DNA of 62,137 nucleotides from Pseudomonadota bacterium (GCA_027365475.1 DAHXNI010000083.1:1-62137), one strand, 5' to 3'. Positions 46,842 to 56,199 are shown, counted from the first letter of the stretch. The notes: a model not told the origin generated them from the letters alone. Translations and numbers: made by a program.

Positions 46842-47942
46842 TCAGGCTGTCTCTCCCGACCGATATTCAGAGACTTCGAGTCCAAAACCCGACAGCCCCA
46901 GCATGAGTTTCGGCGCTGACATGACACACATCTTGCGAATCCCGAGATCACGCAGGATCTGGGCGCCCACTCCATAGGTCCGCAAAACCGTCTGACTGTT
47001 TGCTTGAAGATCATCTGGCGCGCCAAGATCAAGCCCGCGGATGAGTGTCGCGGCCTCCTGCGCCGGGCGGAGGATCACGAGGGTACCCCCCTCCCGTGCG
47101 ATCACGCGAAACGCGTCAGTGAGCGGCCAACCGAGCCCCGGCCCGGAAAGATGCAGGAGGTCCGCGAGCGAGTTCTCGACATGCACGCGAACCAAAACTG
47201 GGCGTTCCGGGTCAACCGGACCGCGTTTGAACGCAAAATGCAGGCTCTGCTCGAAATGATCCTCATAGGCTACAAGCTCGAAGGGACCAAACTCGGTCTG
47301 GACCTGTTTTTCAAGAACCCGGGCGACCGTCATTTCCCGCTCCATCCGATAACGGATGAGATCCGCAATGGTTCCGATCCGCAGTCCATGGCGACTTGCA
47401 AAGCGTTCGAGATCCGGACGTCGGGCCACTCGGCCATCCTCATTCAGGATCTCGACGATCACGGCGGCTGGCTCGAAACCCGCGAGACGTGCCAGATCCG
47501 AACTCGCCTCGGTATGTCCTGCCCGGGTCAAAACTCCACCTGGCTGGGCCATGATCGGGAACACGTGTCCCGGTTGAACGATATCCTGAGGCTGGGCGTC
47601 GGGCGCCACTGCAGCCAGAATCGTATGTGCGCGATCATGCGCCGAGATGCCGGTTGTGACCCCATGCGCGGCCTCGATCGAAACCGTGAAACGGGTTCCA
47701 AAGCGCGTGTGATTATCCTGGACCATGAGCGGCAGGTGCAGTCTTTCGCAGCGTTCGCGCGTCATCGGCAAACACACGAGTCCACGACCATAGCGGACCA
47801 TGAAATTAATCGCCTCAGGAGTGACACGGGGTGCCGCAACCACGAGATCCCCCTCATTCTCGCGTTCCTCGTCGTCCATGAGAATGATGAGCTCTCCCTG
47901 ACGCATCGCATCAATGAGTTCGGGAATCGTATTCAGGGGCAA
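46842..47942 (-). CDS. ribB: 3,4-dihydroxy-2-butanone-4-phosphate synthase with degenerate GTP-cyclohydrolase-II-like domain (RibBX type)
   Basis: The N-terminal half (to about residue 200) is a full Rib[41 protein letters not shown] and [18 protein letters not shown]. The C-terminal half has the RibA fold but not its chemistry. Where GTP cyclohydrolase II has three zinc cysteines, this protein reads [17 protein letters not shown] with none, and the GQEGRGIGL segment is also lost. This is the RibBX form known from other proteobacteria; GTP cyclohydrolase II must be encoded elsewhere. I start it at TTG 47942, which has GGAGG 9 bases upstream; ATGs at 47984 or 47972 are alternatives. No FMN riboswitch was recognised upstream. 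Confidence 0.88.
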   Translation of the reverse strand: MPLNTIPELIDAMRQGELIILMDDEERENEGDLVVAAPRVTPEAINFMVRYGRGLVCLPMTRERCERLHLPLMVQDNHTRFGTRFTVSIEAAHGVTTGISAHDRAHTILAAVAPDAQPQDIVQPGHVFPIMAQPGGVLTRAGHTEASSDLARLAGFEPAAVIVEILNEDGRVARRPDLERFASRHGLRIGTIADLIRYRMEREMTVARVLEKQVQTEFGPFELVAYEDHFEQSLHFAFKRGPVDPERPVLVRVHVENSLADLLHLSGPGLGWPLTDAFRVIAREGGTLVILRPAQEAATLIRGLDLGAPDDLQANSQTVLRTYGVGAQILRDLGIRKMCVMSAPKLMLGLSGFGLEVSEYRSGETA

Positions 47943-48036
47943 GTTGGTTGTCCTCCACGAAATGGGGAGCATGCAGGTAAGCAATCGGGCGTTTCCGCCC
48001 CCCTTCCGGTACCCACTTCCCGGTCTGATGAGTTTA

Positions 48037-48200
48037 GCTGAACCTCCCCACGGCTAAAGCCGGGGGGTCTGGCTCTGGCAGCAGGGGGCTTCCCGGCTCT
48101 CGCCACTGTCGCGGGAAAGACGCGGCGACAACATCCGAAATTTTCCCCTGTGACTACGCCAGTTCGAGTCAGCACCCGCCTGTCACCAGCCACTGCATCG
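48037..48200 (-). mobile_element. IS200/IS605-type right-end remnant with hairpin (tnpB 3' scar)
   Basis: On the minus strand this segment ends in a hairpin, CCGGCTTTAGCCGTGGGG (48046-48063), followed by AGGTTCA. That is the usual right-end structure of IS200/IS605 and TnpB elements. The 130 bases before it are GC-rich and can be read as the broken 3' end of a tnpB/omega-RNA region. No transposase domain remains, and the left border is unknown. Confidence 0.5.
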
Positions 48201-48362
48201 AGACGGTTCTGAATGCCTTCGCGTACCCGCATGCTTCCAGAATCAGGGATCGCCTCGGACGAGAAGAACTGGCCCGGCGTGGAGTTTCGACTTTTGTCGT
48301 CGGGATGGTCCGGATTGAAATACCACTGTCCCATAGTCTCTCCTGCACTTTGCGCGTTAAGG

Positions 48363-48782
48363 CTAGCGTGGTTCCAACCATCCGATGCGGACATCACCTT
48401 CAACCTGCTTGAATTCTCTGTCACCTGTCACCAGCTCAGCCTTCTGATCTTTCGCCAGCGCCGCCGCAAAGCAGTCGGCGTATGACATGCGATGCTTTGC
48501 CTTGAAACCGGCCGCGACACGGGAAAGTTTCCAGTCCACGTCAACGAACTCAATGCCAAGGTGTTTCAGGTCAACAATCGACCGTTCGGCATCAGCTCCC
48601 GAAACCTCGCGCGCGATGATGTACCAGACCTCCCCGGCGTTGACGGTAGTCATCAGCAGAGAGGTGCCGCGCTCGTGTGCATCGGAAATGATCTCTGCGA
48701 CCTGCTTACCGGAGCTTTCGTCCTCTAGGTAGGCCAGCACCGCCCACGAGTCGAGAACAAGGGTCTTCGGCTGGCGCGCCAT
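48363..48782 (-). CDS. vapC: PIN-domain toxin (VapC family)
   Basis: 139 residues with the four acidic residues of a PIN ribonuclease: Asp11 (LVLDSWAVLAYLEDE), Glu51 (TVNAGEVWYI), Asp103 (SYADCFAAALA) and Asp121 (LVTGDREFK). VapC toxins cut tRNA or rRNA and are held inactive by the partner antitoxin. The ATG follows directly on the vapB stop (TAGATG), with GGGAGG inside the antitoxin gene as ribosome-binding site. Confidence 0.92.
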   Translation of the reverse strand: MARQPKTLVLDSWAVLAYLEDESSGKQVAEIISDAHERGTSLLMTTVNAGEVWYIIAREVSGADAERSIVDLKHLGIEFVDVDWKLSRVAAGFKAKHRMSYADCFAAALAKDQKAELVTGDREFKQVEGDVRIGWLEPR

Positions 48783-49013
48783 CTAGACCTCCCTTTCGCG
48801 CTTCTTTTCCGCGGCCAGCGCTTTGAGCAGACCCTTGCCTTTATATTCTCCGCGCAATCCTTCAACATACTCGCGGGTAATCGGGGTCAGAATGATGCGG
48901 CGGGCACCCTTGTCCAGATCCACCTGAACGCGGGTTCCTTTCTTCATATTCAGCATTCGCCGGATTTTCGAGGGGATGACGATCTGTCCCTTGACAGTCA
49001 AATAAATCTCCAT
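48783..49013 (-). CDS. vapB: AbrB/SpoVT-type antitoxin (VapB family)
   Basis: 76 residues with an N-terminal swapped-hairpin DNA-binding domain (LTVKGQIVIPSKIRRMLNMK, GTRVQVDLD) and a basic, flexible tail (ALAAEKKREREV) expected to wrap the toxin. GGAGG lies 6 bases before the ATG. A strong promoter and an inverted repeat lie directly upstream, as expected for autoregulation by the toxin-antitoxin complex. Confidence 0.9.
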   Translation of the reverse strand: MEIYLTVKGQIVIPSKIRRMLNMKKGTRVQVDLDKGARRIILTPITREYVEGLRGEYKGKGLLKALAAEKKREREV

Positions 49014-49041
49014 TACTGACCTCCGTGGGAATAACGTTTAA

Positions 49042-49070
49042 AGTATCCTATATTGCAAAAGGTAAGTCAA
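49042..49070 (-). promoter_or_regulatory. Promoter of vapBC
   Basis: TTGACT (49065-49070) and GATACT (49042-49047) with a 17-base spacer on the minus strand; the predicted start is about 20 bases upstream of the vapB ATG. Confidence 0.65.
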
Positions 49071-49087
49071 CACATTTTAAGACTTAC
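49062..49087. promoter_or_regulatory. Inverted-repeat operator of vapBC
   Basis: GTAAGTC (49062-49068) and GACTTAC (49081-49087) are perfect inverted arms 12 bases apart; flanking A/T runs extend the symmetry to about 11 bases per arm with one mismatch. The left arm overlaps the -35 box, so binding of the VapBC complex here would block transcription. Confidence 0.6.
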
Positions 49088-49359
49088 TTTTCACAAGATG
49101 GCGAAGCGCGCGCTAGCTGGAGGCTTTCAGCCGGGCGATGCCGCTCGCGCACCGGCCGATTTTCTGCTATCAAGAAAGTACACTAACGTGCGCACGGCTC
49201 TCTATCCTGCTCCGACGCGTCTTGCTGACCGCATTCGTATCTGGTAGGCGTCGCTTTCCCGCCTAGAGCGGAGACCATTTCTGCTGCTCGGCCCGTGGCG
49301 CCAGATCCGCGCATGATCCCGTAAACTAGTGTTCATCCCAGTCTCGTGCGTGGCACCCC
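49088..49359. other. Intergenic stretch between vapBC and the thioesterase gene
   Basis: About 270 bases. Only a short plus-strand frame without motifs is open. The right end should hold the promoter of the thioesterase-DedA pair. Nothing else is recognised. Confidence 0.4.
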
Positions 49360-49860
49360 ATGACCTTACCGGATGCATTTCAGAATCATTACCCCGATGA
49401 GTGGAGTCACTGCATGGGCTGTGGGCGACTCAATACGCACGGCTACCACATCCAAAGTATCTGGGCAGAAGCAGGGGAACGCAGTTTGTGCACATTCAGC
49501 CCTGCCTCCTGGCATACTGCCTTGCCCGGCTACGTGTACGGCGGCCTTCTGGCATCGGTCATCGACTGTCACGCCACCGGCACGGCAGCCGCGATCGTCC
49601 ATCACGCAAACCGCGATAGCGCCTATCCACGCTTTGTCACCGCCTCGCTCACCGTGGATTTTCTGAAGCCGACGCCCCTTGCTCCATTTGAGGTAGAGGG
49701 CCGCGTGGCATCACGGGAGGGGCACCGGATGGTCATCGCCTGCACGCTCAGCGCAGGTGACGAGGTAACCGTACGCGGACGGGTCACCGTGGTCGAGATC
49801 ACACAAAAGGGTTGGCCACACCGGATCCCATCGGGGTCCACAGCTGCCGGGACGCCATGA
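49360..49860 (+). CDS. Hotdog-fold thioesterase (PaaI family)
   Basis: 166 residues. The hotdog domain shows HCMGCGRLNTHGYHI, PGYVYGGLLASVIDCHATGT (helix with the catalytic acid) and RFVTASLTVDFLKPTPL. PaaI-like enzymes hydrolyse acyl-CoA thioesters; the substrate cannot be told. The N-terminal Cys pair is common in this subgroup. The stop overlaps the DedA start by ATGA. Confidence 0.85.
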   Translation: MTLPDAFQNHYPDEWSHCMGCGRLNTHGYHIQSIWAEAGERSLCTFSPASWHTALPGYVYGGLLASVIDCHATGTAAAIVHHANRDSAYPRFVTASLTVDFLKPTPLAPFEVEGRVASREGHRMVIACTLSAGDEVTVRGRVTVVEITQKGWPHRIPSGSTAAGTP

Positions 49861-50495
49861 TCACGACTTTCGTTTTCTCCATCCTGAATCTGTCTCACAC
49901 GTTTGGAGCATTCGTACACGCTCACGCGTCCTGGGCCTATCTCATCATGTTCCTCACGCTCTTTGCTGAAACCGGTCTTGTGATTGTGCCCTTTCTGCCC
50001 GGCGATTCTCTGGTGCTCATCACCGGCACGCTTGCTGCGCAAGGCACTCTCAACCCGCTCTGGGCCATCCTGGCGCTTCTCGCGGGCGCGGTCGTCGGCA
50101 ATATCTCCAACTTCTGGATCGGATTTTGGGTTGGCCCCAAGGTCTTCCACTATGAGGAATCCCGCTGGTTCAATCCCGCGCATCTCCACCAGGCTCACGG
50201 CTATTTCCAGCGCTATGGGGGGGCCACACTGATCATCGGCCGACTGATCCCCATCGTCCGCACATTCGCGCCTTTTGTCGCCGGCATCGGTCGCATGAAC
50301 TTTTTCCGGTTCGTGCTCTATACGATCATCGGCGGAGGAATCTGGATCGGTCTCCTGTTTGGAGCTGGGTTTTTCTTCGGGAATGTCCCCTGGATCCGGG
50401 AGCATCTCATCTGGGGAACCTTGGCCATCGTTGTGGTTTCAATGATTCCGGTGGGCTGGCACCTCATACATCGGCGCGCACGTCCCATCAGCTGA
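49857..50495 (+). CDS. DedA family membrane protein
   Basis: 212-residue polytopic inner-membrane protein, started at 49857 because of the ATGA overlap. DedA motifs are FAETGLVIVPFLPGDSLVL, VGNISNFWIGFWVG, YGGATLIIGRLIPIVRTFAP and VAGIGRMNFFRFVLY, with the conserved Arg and acidic residue. DedA proteins are scramblases or flippases for undecaprenyl phosphate or phospholipids and help maintain proton motive force. Confidence 0.93.
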   Translation: MITTFVFSILNLSHTFGAFVHAHASWAYLIMFLTLFAETGLVIVPFLPGDSLVLITGTLAAQGTLNPLWAILALLAGAVVGNISNFWIGFWVGPKVFHYEESRWFNPAHLHQAHGYFQRYGGATLIIGRLIPIVRTFAPFVAGIGRMNFFRFVLYTIIGGGIWIGLLFGAGFFFGNVPWIREHLIWGTLAIVVVSMIPVGWHLIHRRARPIS

Positions 50496-50547
50496 CAGCG
50501 CCTCACTCGGACCCCCGCTCCCCTACCCCATCCGCAAACCTGCCCGA

Positions 50548-51072
50548 TCAGCTTGCTGCAGGACGCGCATTCAACCGGTGGAACCCGCTCCCCGGGCCCG
50601 GCTCGGAATTCTGCATTTCGAGCGACACGCGCCAATGCCCATGACTCCTTCTCCAGATCGTCACATAGTTCCCATAGACAGCAGTCGGATGTCCTTTGGT
50701 GGTCCGTTCCGAGACTTCATAGTAGCCCCAGCTCATGCCGAGACTCCCACTCGCGGTCACAACCGCCTTTTGGGGGAACCAAGTGAGTGGCGAACCCGCA
50801 CCGGCCGGCAGACGTTCAAGAATGAGGTGTCGTCCGCGAATGGGTCGTGTCTGCTCGGCCAATAAAACCGCGTCGGGGAGAAAATAATGGTGGTAGGCCT
50901 GACGCAGCCCATGTTGAACCGCCTCCCGTGCAAAGGAACGATCGGCTCGCAGAATGGATTCTTCACGGGCGCGCCGGATGGCCTCGGAGGATGCGGAACA
51001 GCCGCCGAGTGAAAGGAGCCCCGCCCCCACCAGACATATGATCAGCAGGCGTGCCGTTCGCTGGTTCATCAT
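50548..51072 (-). CDS. NTF2/DUF4440-like lipoprotein
   Basis: 174 residues with a lipoprotein signal (LLIICLVGAGLLSLGGC). The mature domain resembles the SnoaL/DUF4440 cone fold: FAREAVQHGLRQAYHHYF, DAVLLAEQTRPIRGRHLI, GYYEVSERTTKGHP and YGNYVTIWRRSHGHWRVSL. No catalytic residues can be assigned. It is divergent from the MoxR operon, sharing a 139-base upstream region. Confidence 0.75.
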   Translation of the reverse strand: MMNQRTARLLIICLVGAGLLSLGGCSASSEAIRRAREESILRADRSFAREAVQHGLRQAYHHYFLPDAVLLAEQTRPIRGRHLILERLPAGAGSPLTWFPQKAVVTASGSLGMSWGYYEVSERTTKGHPTAVYGNYVTIWRRSHGHWRVSLEMQNSEPGPGSGFHRLNARPAAS

Positions 51073-51211
51073 GAATCGCCACTCGCCGTATCCGGCATCA
51101 CAGGGGAGGCTCCCAATATACCACCACGATCAGGCAGGAGCGGAGCTCCCGAGGAGCCGACGGCGTGGAGCTGGGTTTGCTTCTCCCAGGGGGCACGGCT
51201 ACACTGACATA

Positions 51212-52159
51212 ATGGTTCTGCCGGTTGAGAATCGAATCCACTCCGATCGCCGCGACCGGGTTCAGGATGTCCTCTCGCTGCTCTCGACAGTCGTGGTCGG
51301 CAAGGTTCCCGAAATCCGCCTCGCACTGACCTGCCTGCTCGCCGGCGGACATCTGCTCATCGAAGATATTCCGGGTGTTGGCAAGACCACGCTCGCACGG
51401 GCCCTCGCACGGGTCCTCGGCCTGCCTTTTCAACGCATCCAATTCACAAGTGACCTCCTGCCGACCGATATCATCGGCACCTCAGTTTACGATCCGGATG
51501 CACGCCATTTCCACTTCGAACCCGGACCGCTTTTTGCATCCCTCATCCTGGCCGACGAAATCAACCGGGCCACCCCACGCACCCAGAGCGCACTCCTTGA
51601 GGCGATGGAAGAAAACCAGGTCACGGTTGAAGGCGAGACCCGTCCCCTGCCCGATCCGTTCTTCGTCATTGCGACTGAAAATCCGGCTCAACAGGTTGGA
51701 ACCTACCCCCTGCCGGAATCCCAACTCGACCGTTTCCTCATGTGCCTCACGCTGGGCTATCCTGATCCTGAATCCGAGGCTCAACTCTGGCGTGGACTCG
51801 ATCCGCAAAAACGACTCCGTGAACTCCCCGCTCTGCTCAAGCCCGAGGACCTTGTGCTGCTCCGGAAAGAGATCCACAAGGTTACAGCCACGGAACCACT
51901 GCTCCGCTATCTTGCCGAGATCGTGCGGCTGAGCCGTGCATCGCGGGATGTTGAGCAGGGACTTTCTCCACGTGCCGCGCTCGGACTGCTGGCAGCCGGA
52001 AAGGCGCATGCGTGGCTCAATGGGCGTACGAGCCTCTGGCCAGACGACATCCAGGCCGTCTTCGTGGCTGTGAGCCGACACAGGCTCGCACACTCGGGGA
52101 TCGCCCAGCACGACGAGGATCGGCTCACCTCACTCCTCAGGGCCGTTCCAGTCCCCTGA
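51212..52159 (+). CDS. MoxR-family AAA+ ATPase
   Basis: 315 residues from the ATG at 51212 (MVLPVENRIHSDRRD). Walker A is IEDIPGVGKTTLARALAR, Walker B is LILADEINRATPRTQSALLE, sensor 1 is FFVIATENPAQQVGTYPLPE and the arginine finger is ESQLDRFLM. MoxR ATPases act as chaperones for DUF58 and transglutaminase partners, which are the next two genes. Confidence 0.94.
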   Translation: MVLPVENRIHSDRRDRVQDVLSLLSTVVVGKVPEIRLALTCLLAGGHLLIEDIPGVGKTTLARALARVLGLPFQRIQFTSDLLPTDIIGTSVYDPDARHFHFEPGPLFASLILADEINRATPRTQSALLEAMEENQVTVEGETRPLPDPFFVIATENPAQQVGTYPLPESQLDRFLMCLTLGYPDPESEAQLWRGLDPQKRLRELPALLKPEDLVLLRKEIHKVTATEPLLRYLAEIVRLSRASRDVEQGLSPRAALGLLAAGKAHAWLNGRTSLWPDDIQAVFVAVSRHRLAHSGIAQHDEDRLTSLLRAVPVP

Positions 52160-52184
52160 CTCCGGGCTGGAGCGGTATCCGCAA

Positions 52185-53156
52185 GTGCCAGAGCAAGCCG
52201 CCTCGAACATCGATTCCGGAACGGGGCACGATCAGAATCGGAGAGAGGCGCTCTGGCCAAGCCCGATCACCTATCGCCGAACCTACATCCTGCCTACACG
52301 GTTTGGATTTGCATTTTCCTTCATTCTGATCGCACTCTTTCTCGGAGCCATGAACTACGACAACAACATGGCTTTTTTCCTGGTGTTTCTGCTCATCGGT
52401 CTTGCACTTTTCTCCATGACACGCACCCACCGCAATCTGGTCGGCCTCCGGATTCACGGGATTGCAGCATCTCCGGTGTTTGCTGGAGAACCGATGCGGA
52501 TCCGACTCATGCTTGAGAATCCGGCAACATTCACCCGGCTTGATCTCACGCTCTCGACCCGGCGAGGCAGACTCGCAGGCACCCCGCTCGACCTCGCTCC
52601 CGGGCAGGAAGGGATATGCATGCTGGATGTGCCGACGCTCGCCCGCGGGCGTTTCGAACTTTGGGGGTTAAGACTCGTTTCGAGACGACCCTTTGGACTG
52701 TTCCGGGCGTTCCATACCCTGTCGCTCCCGGTTCATTCGACGATCTACCCGAAGCCGGCGGACCCGCCGAGACCCCTTCCTGCGAACCCAAGCACCTTGA
52801 GCCGGACCCGTCCCCACCGGGTTGAATCCGAGGATTTTCAGGGATTGCGCCCCTATCGGCACGGAGATGGGCGCAAACGCATCAGCTGGTCAGCCTATGC
52901 CAAGGGGCTCGGGCTTCTGATCAAGGATTTCGAAATTCCCGCCGGCGAGGAGATCCAGATCCTCCGCTGGGCAGATGCACCTGGAGATCCCGAGGAACGT
53001 CTTTCCCATCTCACCCGCTGGGTGATCGCTCTGGCCTCTTTACACCTCGAGTACGGGGTCGATTTGCCGAACGGAAGCGTGCCGGCCAGTCAGGGCAGGC
53101 ACCACCTGGATCACTGCCTCACCTGTCTCGCACTTTACCCCGAACGCGTTCAATGA
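52185..53156 (+). CDS. DUF58 domain protein
   Basis: 323 residues with two N-terminal membrane helices (FGFAFSFILIALFLGAM; AFFLVFLLIGLALFSM). A beta-rich region and the DUF58 motif follow (VESEDFQGLRPYRHGDGRKR, ISWSAYAK). Found as the middle member of MoxR-DUF58-transglutaminase operons; it probably recruits the ATPase to the membrane. It starts 25 bases after moxR and overlaps tgpA by 4 bases. Confidence 0.88.
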   Translation: MPEQAASNIDSGTGHDQNRREALWPSPITYRRTYILPTRFGFAFSFILIALFLGAMNYDNNMAFFLVFLLIGLALFSMTRTHRNLVGLRIHGIAASPVFAGEPMRIRLMLENPATFTRLDLTLSTRRGRLAGTPLDLAPGQEGICMLDVPTLARGRFELWGLRLVSRRPFGLFRAFHTLSLPVHSTIYPKPADPPRPLPANPSTLSRTRPHRVESEDFQGLRPYRHGDGRKRISWSAYAKGLGLLIKDFEIPAGEEIQILRWADAPGDPEERLSHLTRWVIALASLHLEYGVDLPNGSVPASQGRHHLDHCLTCLALYPERVQ

Positions 53157-55156
53157 CGGAGCCTGGATCGCTGAGCCTGAAACAGCGGGACCCTGCTCCA
53201 TCCCCACTGCCTGCGACACTCGGTCTTCTGGCATGCATTTGGATCCCTTTGTTTTGGAGCCTGCCCTGGTGGATGCCAGTCTTGGCAGCCCTGATCGTCC
53301 TGACCCGCCTGTCGCGGCCCTGGCCGGGCCGGAGACCGCCGATCGTGCTACGGATTGCACTCGTTGCAATCGGGATCGGTCTTGTTTTCTGGACTTTCCA
53401 CAGCCTGAACGGCGCCGTGGCCGGATCCGCACTGCTCCTCCTGATGGCCGCACTCAAAATTCTTGAAAGCTGCTCACAGCGGGATCTCCGGGTACTCATC
53501 CTGATCGGTTATTTCGAGATTGGTGCCGACTTCTTTCTCAGCCAGTCACCCATCCTCGCGCTCTATCTGGCGGGCCTTTTGGTCGGGCTCACTGCAATCT
53601 GGCTCTGGATTGAGGATCCCGATCACACACGCACCGCCTGGCCTTTTCGGGGAAGGGCACTGCGCTGCCTCCTGCAGGCCCTCCCTACGGCGCTGCTTCT
53701 TTTTTTGGCGGTCCCAAGAATCCCGGGTCCCCTCTGGGGGCTCGGCGCCCCAGCCCACCGTTTTCTCGGGCTACCTCGAAGCCTCGATCCGGACGCGCTC
53801 AACCGTATCGTCCTGTCACACCAGATGGTCTTCCGTATCCGGTATGAGAGCCTCCCTCCTCCCCGCTCTGAACGCTACTTCCGTGGTCCCGTATTCAACC
53901 GCTTCACCGGTACCCGCTGGCTCCCCGGTCGGGTGACTGCCATCCCGCCGCCACAGAGAACGGTCCTCTCGGGTCCAGCCGTACGTTACCGGATCACCCT
54001 TGAACCCACGGGAACCCATGCTCTCTATGCACTGGATTTCCCAGTGGACTGGTCGATTGCAGCCCGCCTGGATGCATTCTTCGAACTCAGAAGCCCAATC
54101 CCCCTGCACCACCTGACAACCTATACTGCGATCTCCTACCCTGAACTGCGGATGCAGGGACTGCCGGCCAGCGCCCGTCTGCGTGACCTCGCACTCCCGG
54201 AGGGTATCGACCCCAAGGCCCGGGCCCTTGCACAGAGATGGCGCGCTGAGAATCCCACACCCCGCTCGATCATCCAGCGTGCGCTTGCCTATTTCCACGA
54301 CCAGCCGTTTTATTACACGCTCCATCCTCCGAAGCTGAGCGGGCCGAACGCCGTCGATCAGTTTCTGTTCAAAACCCGCCGAGGGTTCTGTCAGCATTAC
54401 GCTTCCGCCTTTGCCGTGCTCATGCGGGCGGCCGGCATCCCCACACGGGTCGTGACGGGGTTCGTCGGGGGGCATTACGATGCGCTTGGAGGGTTCTATG
54501 TAATTCGCGAAAGCGATGCCCATGCCTGGGACGAGGTTTGGCTGCATGGAGCAGGCTGGGTTCGCATCGACCCGACCGCTGCGATCGCAGCCTCGCGCGT
54601 CAGCCCGGGTACGCTGGCGCTCTTCGCTGGAAGTGTCCACCTCGCTGGATTCACCTTTCCAGACGCAGGAATCTGGGAGCATCTGCAGAATGGCTGGGAT
54701 GTCCTCAATGCGGTTTGGGACCGATGGGTTCTCGGGTACGGTCCCCGCCTGCAACGCCGCCTGCTCAATTCCCTGAATCCCGCCAAACATCATACCCTCG
54801 AGTGGATCGGGCTCATCCTCCTCGCGCTGATCATCCCCACGCTGGCTACAGGCGGATGGCTGCTCTGGTCACATTTCAGAGAGTTACGTCTGTCACCCGA
54901 GGAACGCGTCTGGCTAAGACTCGTGCGCAAACTCCGCGACTGGGGTCACCCGGAGGCGTGGGAGACACCTCTCGCCTTTGCAGAGCGGATCGGCCAAAAA
55001 CTGCCGGAATCCCAGGCAAGCCTCCGCCTACTCGCCCTCGACTACTCAGAGCTTCATTACGGTGATCGCGTACTCCCCGCCCGCATCGCTCTTTTGCGTG
55101 TTGCCGTCTCTCGCTTCACTCTCCCGCATTCCAAGAACCCTCCCCCAAGGAGTTGA
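53153..55156 (+). CDS. tgpA: TgpA-type membrane transglutaminase-like protein
   Basis: 667 residues. About six membrane helices fill residues 15-185. The periplasmic transglutaminase core carries Cys in GFCQHYASAFAVLMRAAG (about residue 411), His in ESDAHAWDEVW and Asp in VRIDPTAAI. One more helix (IGLILLALIIPTLATGGWLL) precedes a cytoplasmic DUF4129 domain. P. aeruginosa TgpA has the same build and is important for growth; the substrate is unknown. Confidence 0.9.
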   Translation: MTEPGSLSLKQRDPAPSPLPATLGLLACIWIPLFWSLPWWMPVLAALIVLTRLSRPWPGRRPPIVLRIALVAIGIGLVFWTFHSLNGAVAGSALLLLMAALKILESCSQRDLRVLILIGYFEIGADFFLSQSPILALYLAGLLVGLTAIWLWIEDPDHTRTAWPFRGRALRCLLQALPTALLLFLAVPRIPGPLWGLGAPAHRFLGLPRSLDPDALNRIVLSHQMVFRIRYESLPPPRSERYFRGPVFNRFTGTRWLPGRVTAIPPPQRTVLSGPAVRYRITLEPTGTHALYALDFPVDWSIAARLDAFFELRSPIPLHHLTTYTAISYPELRMQGLPASARLRDLALPEGIDPKARALAQRWRAENPTPRSIIQRALAYFHDQPFYYTLHPPKLSGPNAVDQFLFKTRRGFCQHYASAFAVLMRAAGIPTRVVTGFVGGHYDALGGFYVIRESDAHAWDEVWLHGAGWVRIDPTAAIAASRVSPGTLALFAGSVHLAGFTFPDAGIWEHLQNGWDVLNAVWDRWVLGYGPRLQRRLLNSLNPAKHHTLEWIGLILLALIIPTLATGGWLLWSHFRELRLSPEERVWLRLVRKLRDWGHPEAWETPLAFAERIGQKLPESQASLRLLALDYSELHYGDRVLPARIALLRVAVSRFTLPHSKNPPPRS

Positions 55157-55261
55157 TTCGCATGGGAACGATGGGCATCGGCCGGTTTGACAGGGTCGCG
55201 CGCGCCGGGACATCATGCGGGGATCTGCCATGGACAGAACCCCTGATTGAGGAACCCACAC

Positions 55262-55837
55262 ATGCGCCCGATGCCTACCGAGTTCGATCCATCCGCCGTT
55301 TTTGACGCGCACCTTGCGGCAGAATTCGTCGCACAAGACATCGACGCCACCATGGCTACGATGGCCGACACTCCATATTTGACACATGTCCCGGTGCTCA
55401 CAGGAGGTTATGGTCGCGATCAGGTTCGTGATTTCTACAGCCGGTATTTCATCGGTCATTGGCCCCCCGATACGGCTATCACACCGATCTCGCGCACCAT
55501 CGGGCAAGGACGCGTCGTCGACGAATTCATTTTGAGATTCACCCATGACCGGGAGATGCCAGCCATCCTGCCCGGTGTGAAACCAACCGGCCGTCCGGTC
55601 GAGCTTCCGCATGTGGTCATCATGGGCATCGTGGACGGCAAGGTCCGCTATGAACACATCTACTGGGACCAAGCGTCTTTGCTGGTCCAGGTCGGATTGC
55701 TCGACCCCGCCAGACTGCCGGTCAGTGGCGCGGAACAGGCGGCTCGCCTGTGTGATCCAACCCTCCCCTCAAATACCCTGATTCATTCAATCTCCGAAAA
55801 GGATCAGGGAGATGGGCGCTTGGGACCGAGCAGATGA
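55262..55837 (+). CDS. NTF2-like (SnoaL) family protein
   Basis: 191 residues from the ATG at 55262, with GAGGA 8 bases upstream; another in-frame ATG follows at residue 4. NTF2-fold segments are FDAHLAAEFVAQDIDATMAT, YGRDQVRDFYSRYFIGHWPP, ELPHVVIMGIVDGKVRYEHI and DQASLLVQVGLLD. Related proteins are sometimes fused or paired with dienelactone hydrolases, not seen here. Function not assignable. Confidence 0.8.
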   Translation: MRPMPTEFDPSAVFDAHLAAEFVAQDIDATMATMADTPYLTHVPVLTGGYGRDQVRDFYSRYFIGHWPPDTAITPISRTIGQGRVVDEFILRFTHDREMPAILPGVKPTGRPVELPHVVIMGIVDGKVRYEHIYWDQASLLVQVGLLDPARLPVSGAEQAARLCDPTLPSNTLIHSISEKDQGDGRLGPSR

Positions 55838-55933
55838 CTCTGCTGCGATGACACAAAACCACGACAATTAATTTGGGCTGTGCATGATCGGGTTGGAAAC
55901 TGGAGATGAGCACTCAGAAAAATATGAAGACGT

Positions 55934-55957
55934 CATCCGCATCCGCATCCGCATCCG
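55934..55957. repeat. Four CATCCG hexamer repeats
   Basis: Four exact tandem copies of the hexamer CATCCG followed by a partial copy. Short simple repeat outside any convincing gene; possibly slippage-prone. Confidence 0.8.
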
Positions 55958-56199
55958 CACGGGCGAACATGAGACCGTGATTCGCTTTTCAACACACACG
56001 TCCGACAGCTAAGCGACTGTCCTGTCTTGCGGGTCGCATGAGTCACGCACCCTGCCGTTTCAGCATGGAACCGTGGCCGCATCAGATTCTGAATGAATCC
56101 GGATTGTTGTCGCCTCAAAACTGACGGAAGATGTCTTCTTATCGCACCTAAGCGTGTTGGCGTACAGATCATGTCTCGACCAGTCTCTACAGTGGACGA

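Noticed and set aside
47943-48200. FMN riboswitch upstream of ribB
   Set aside because: None of the conserved FMN-element words can be read on the minus strand; the region is better explained as an IS605-type end.
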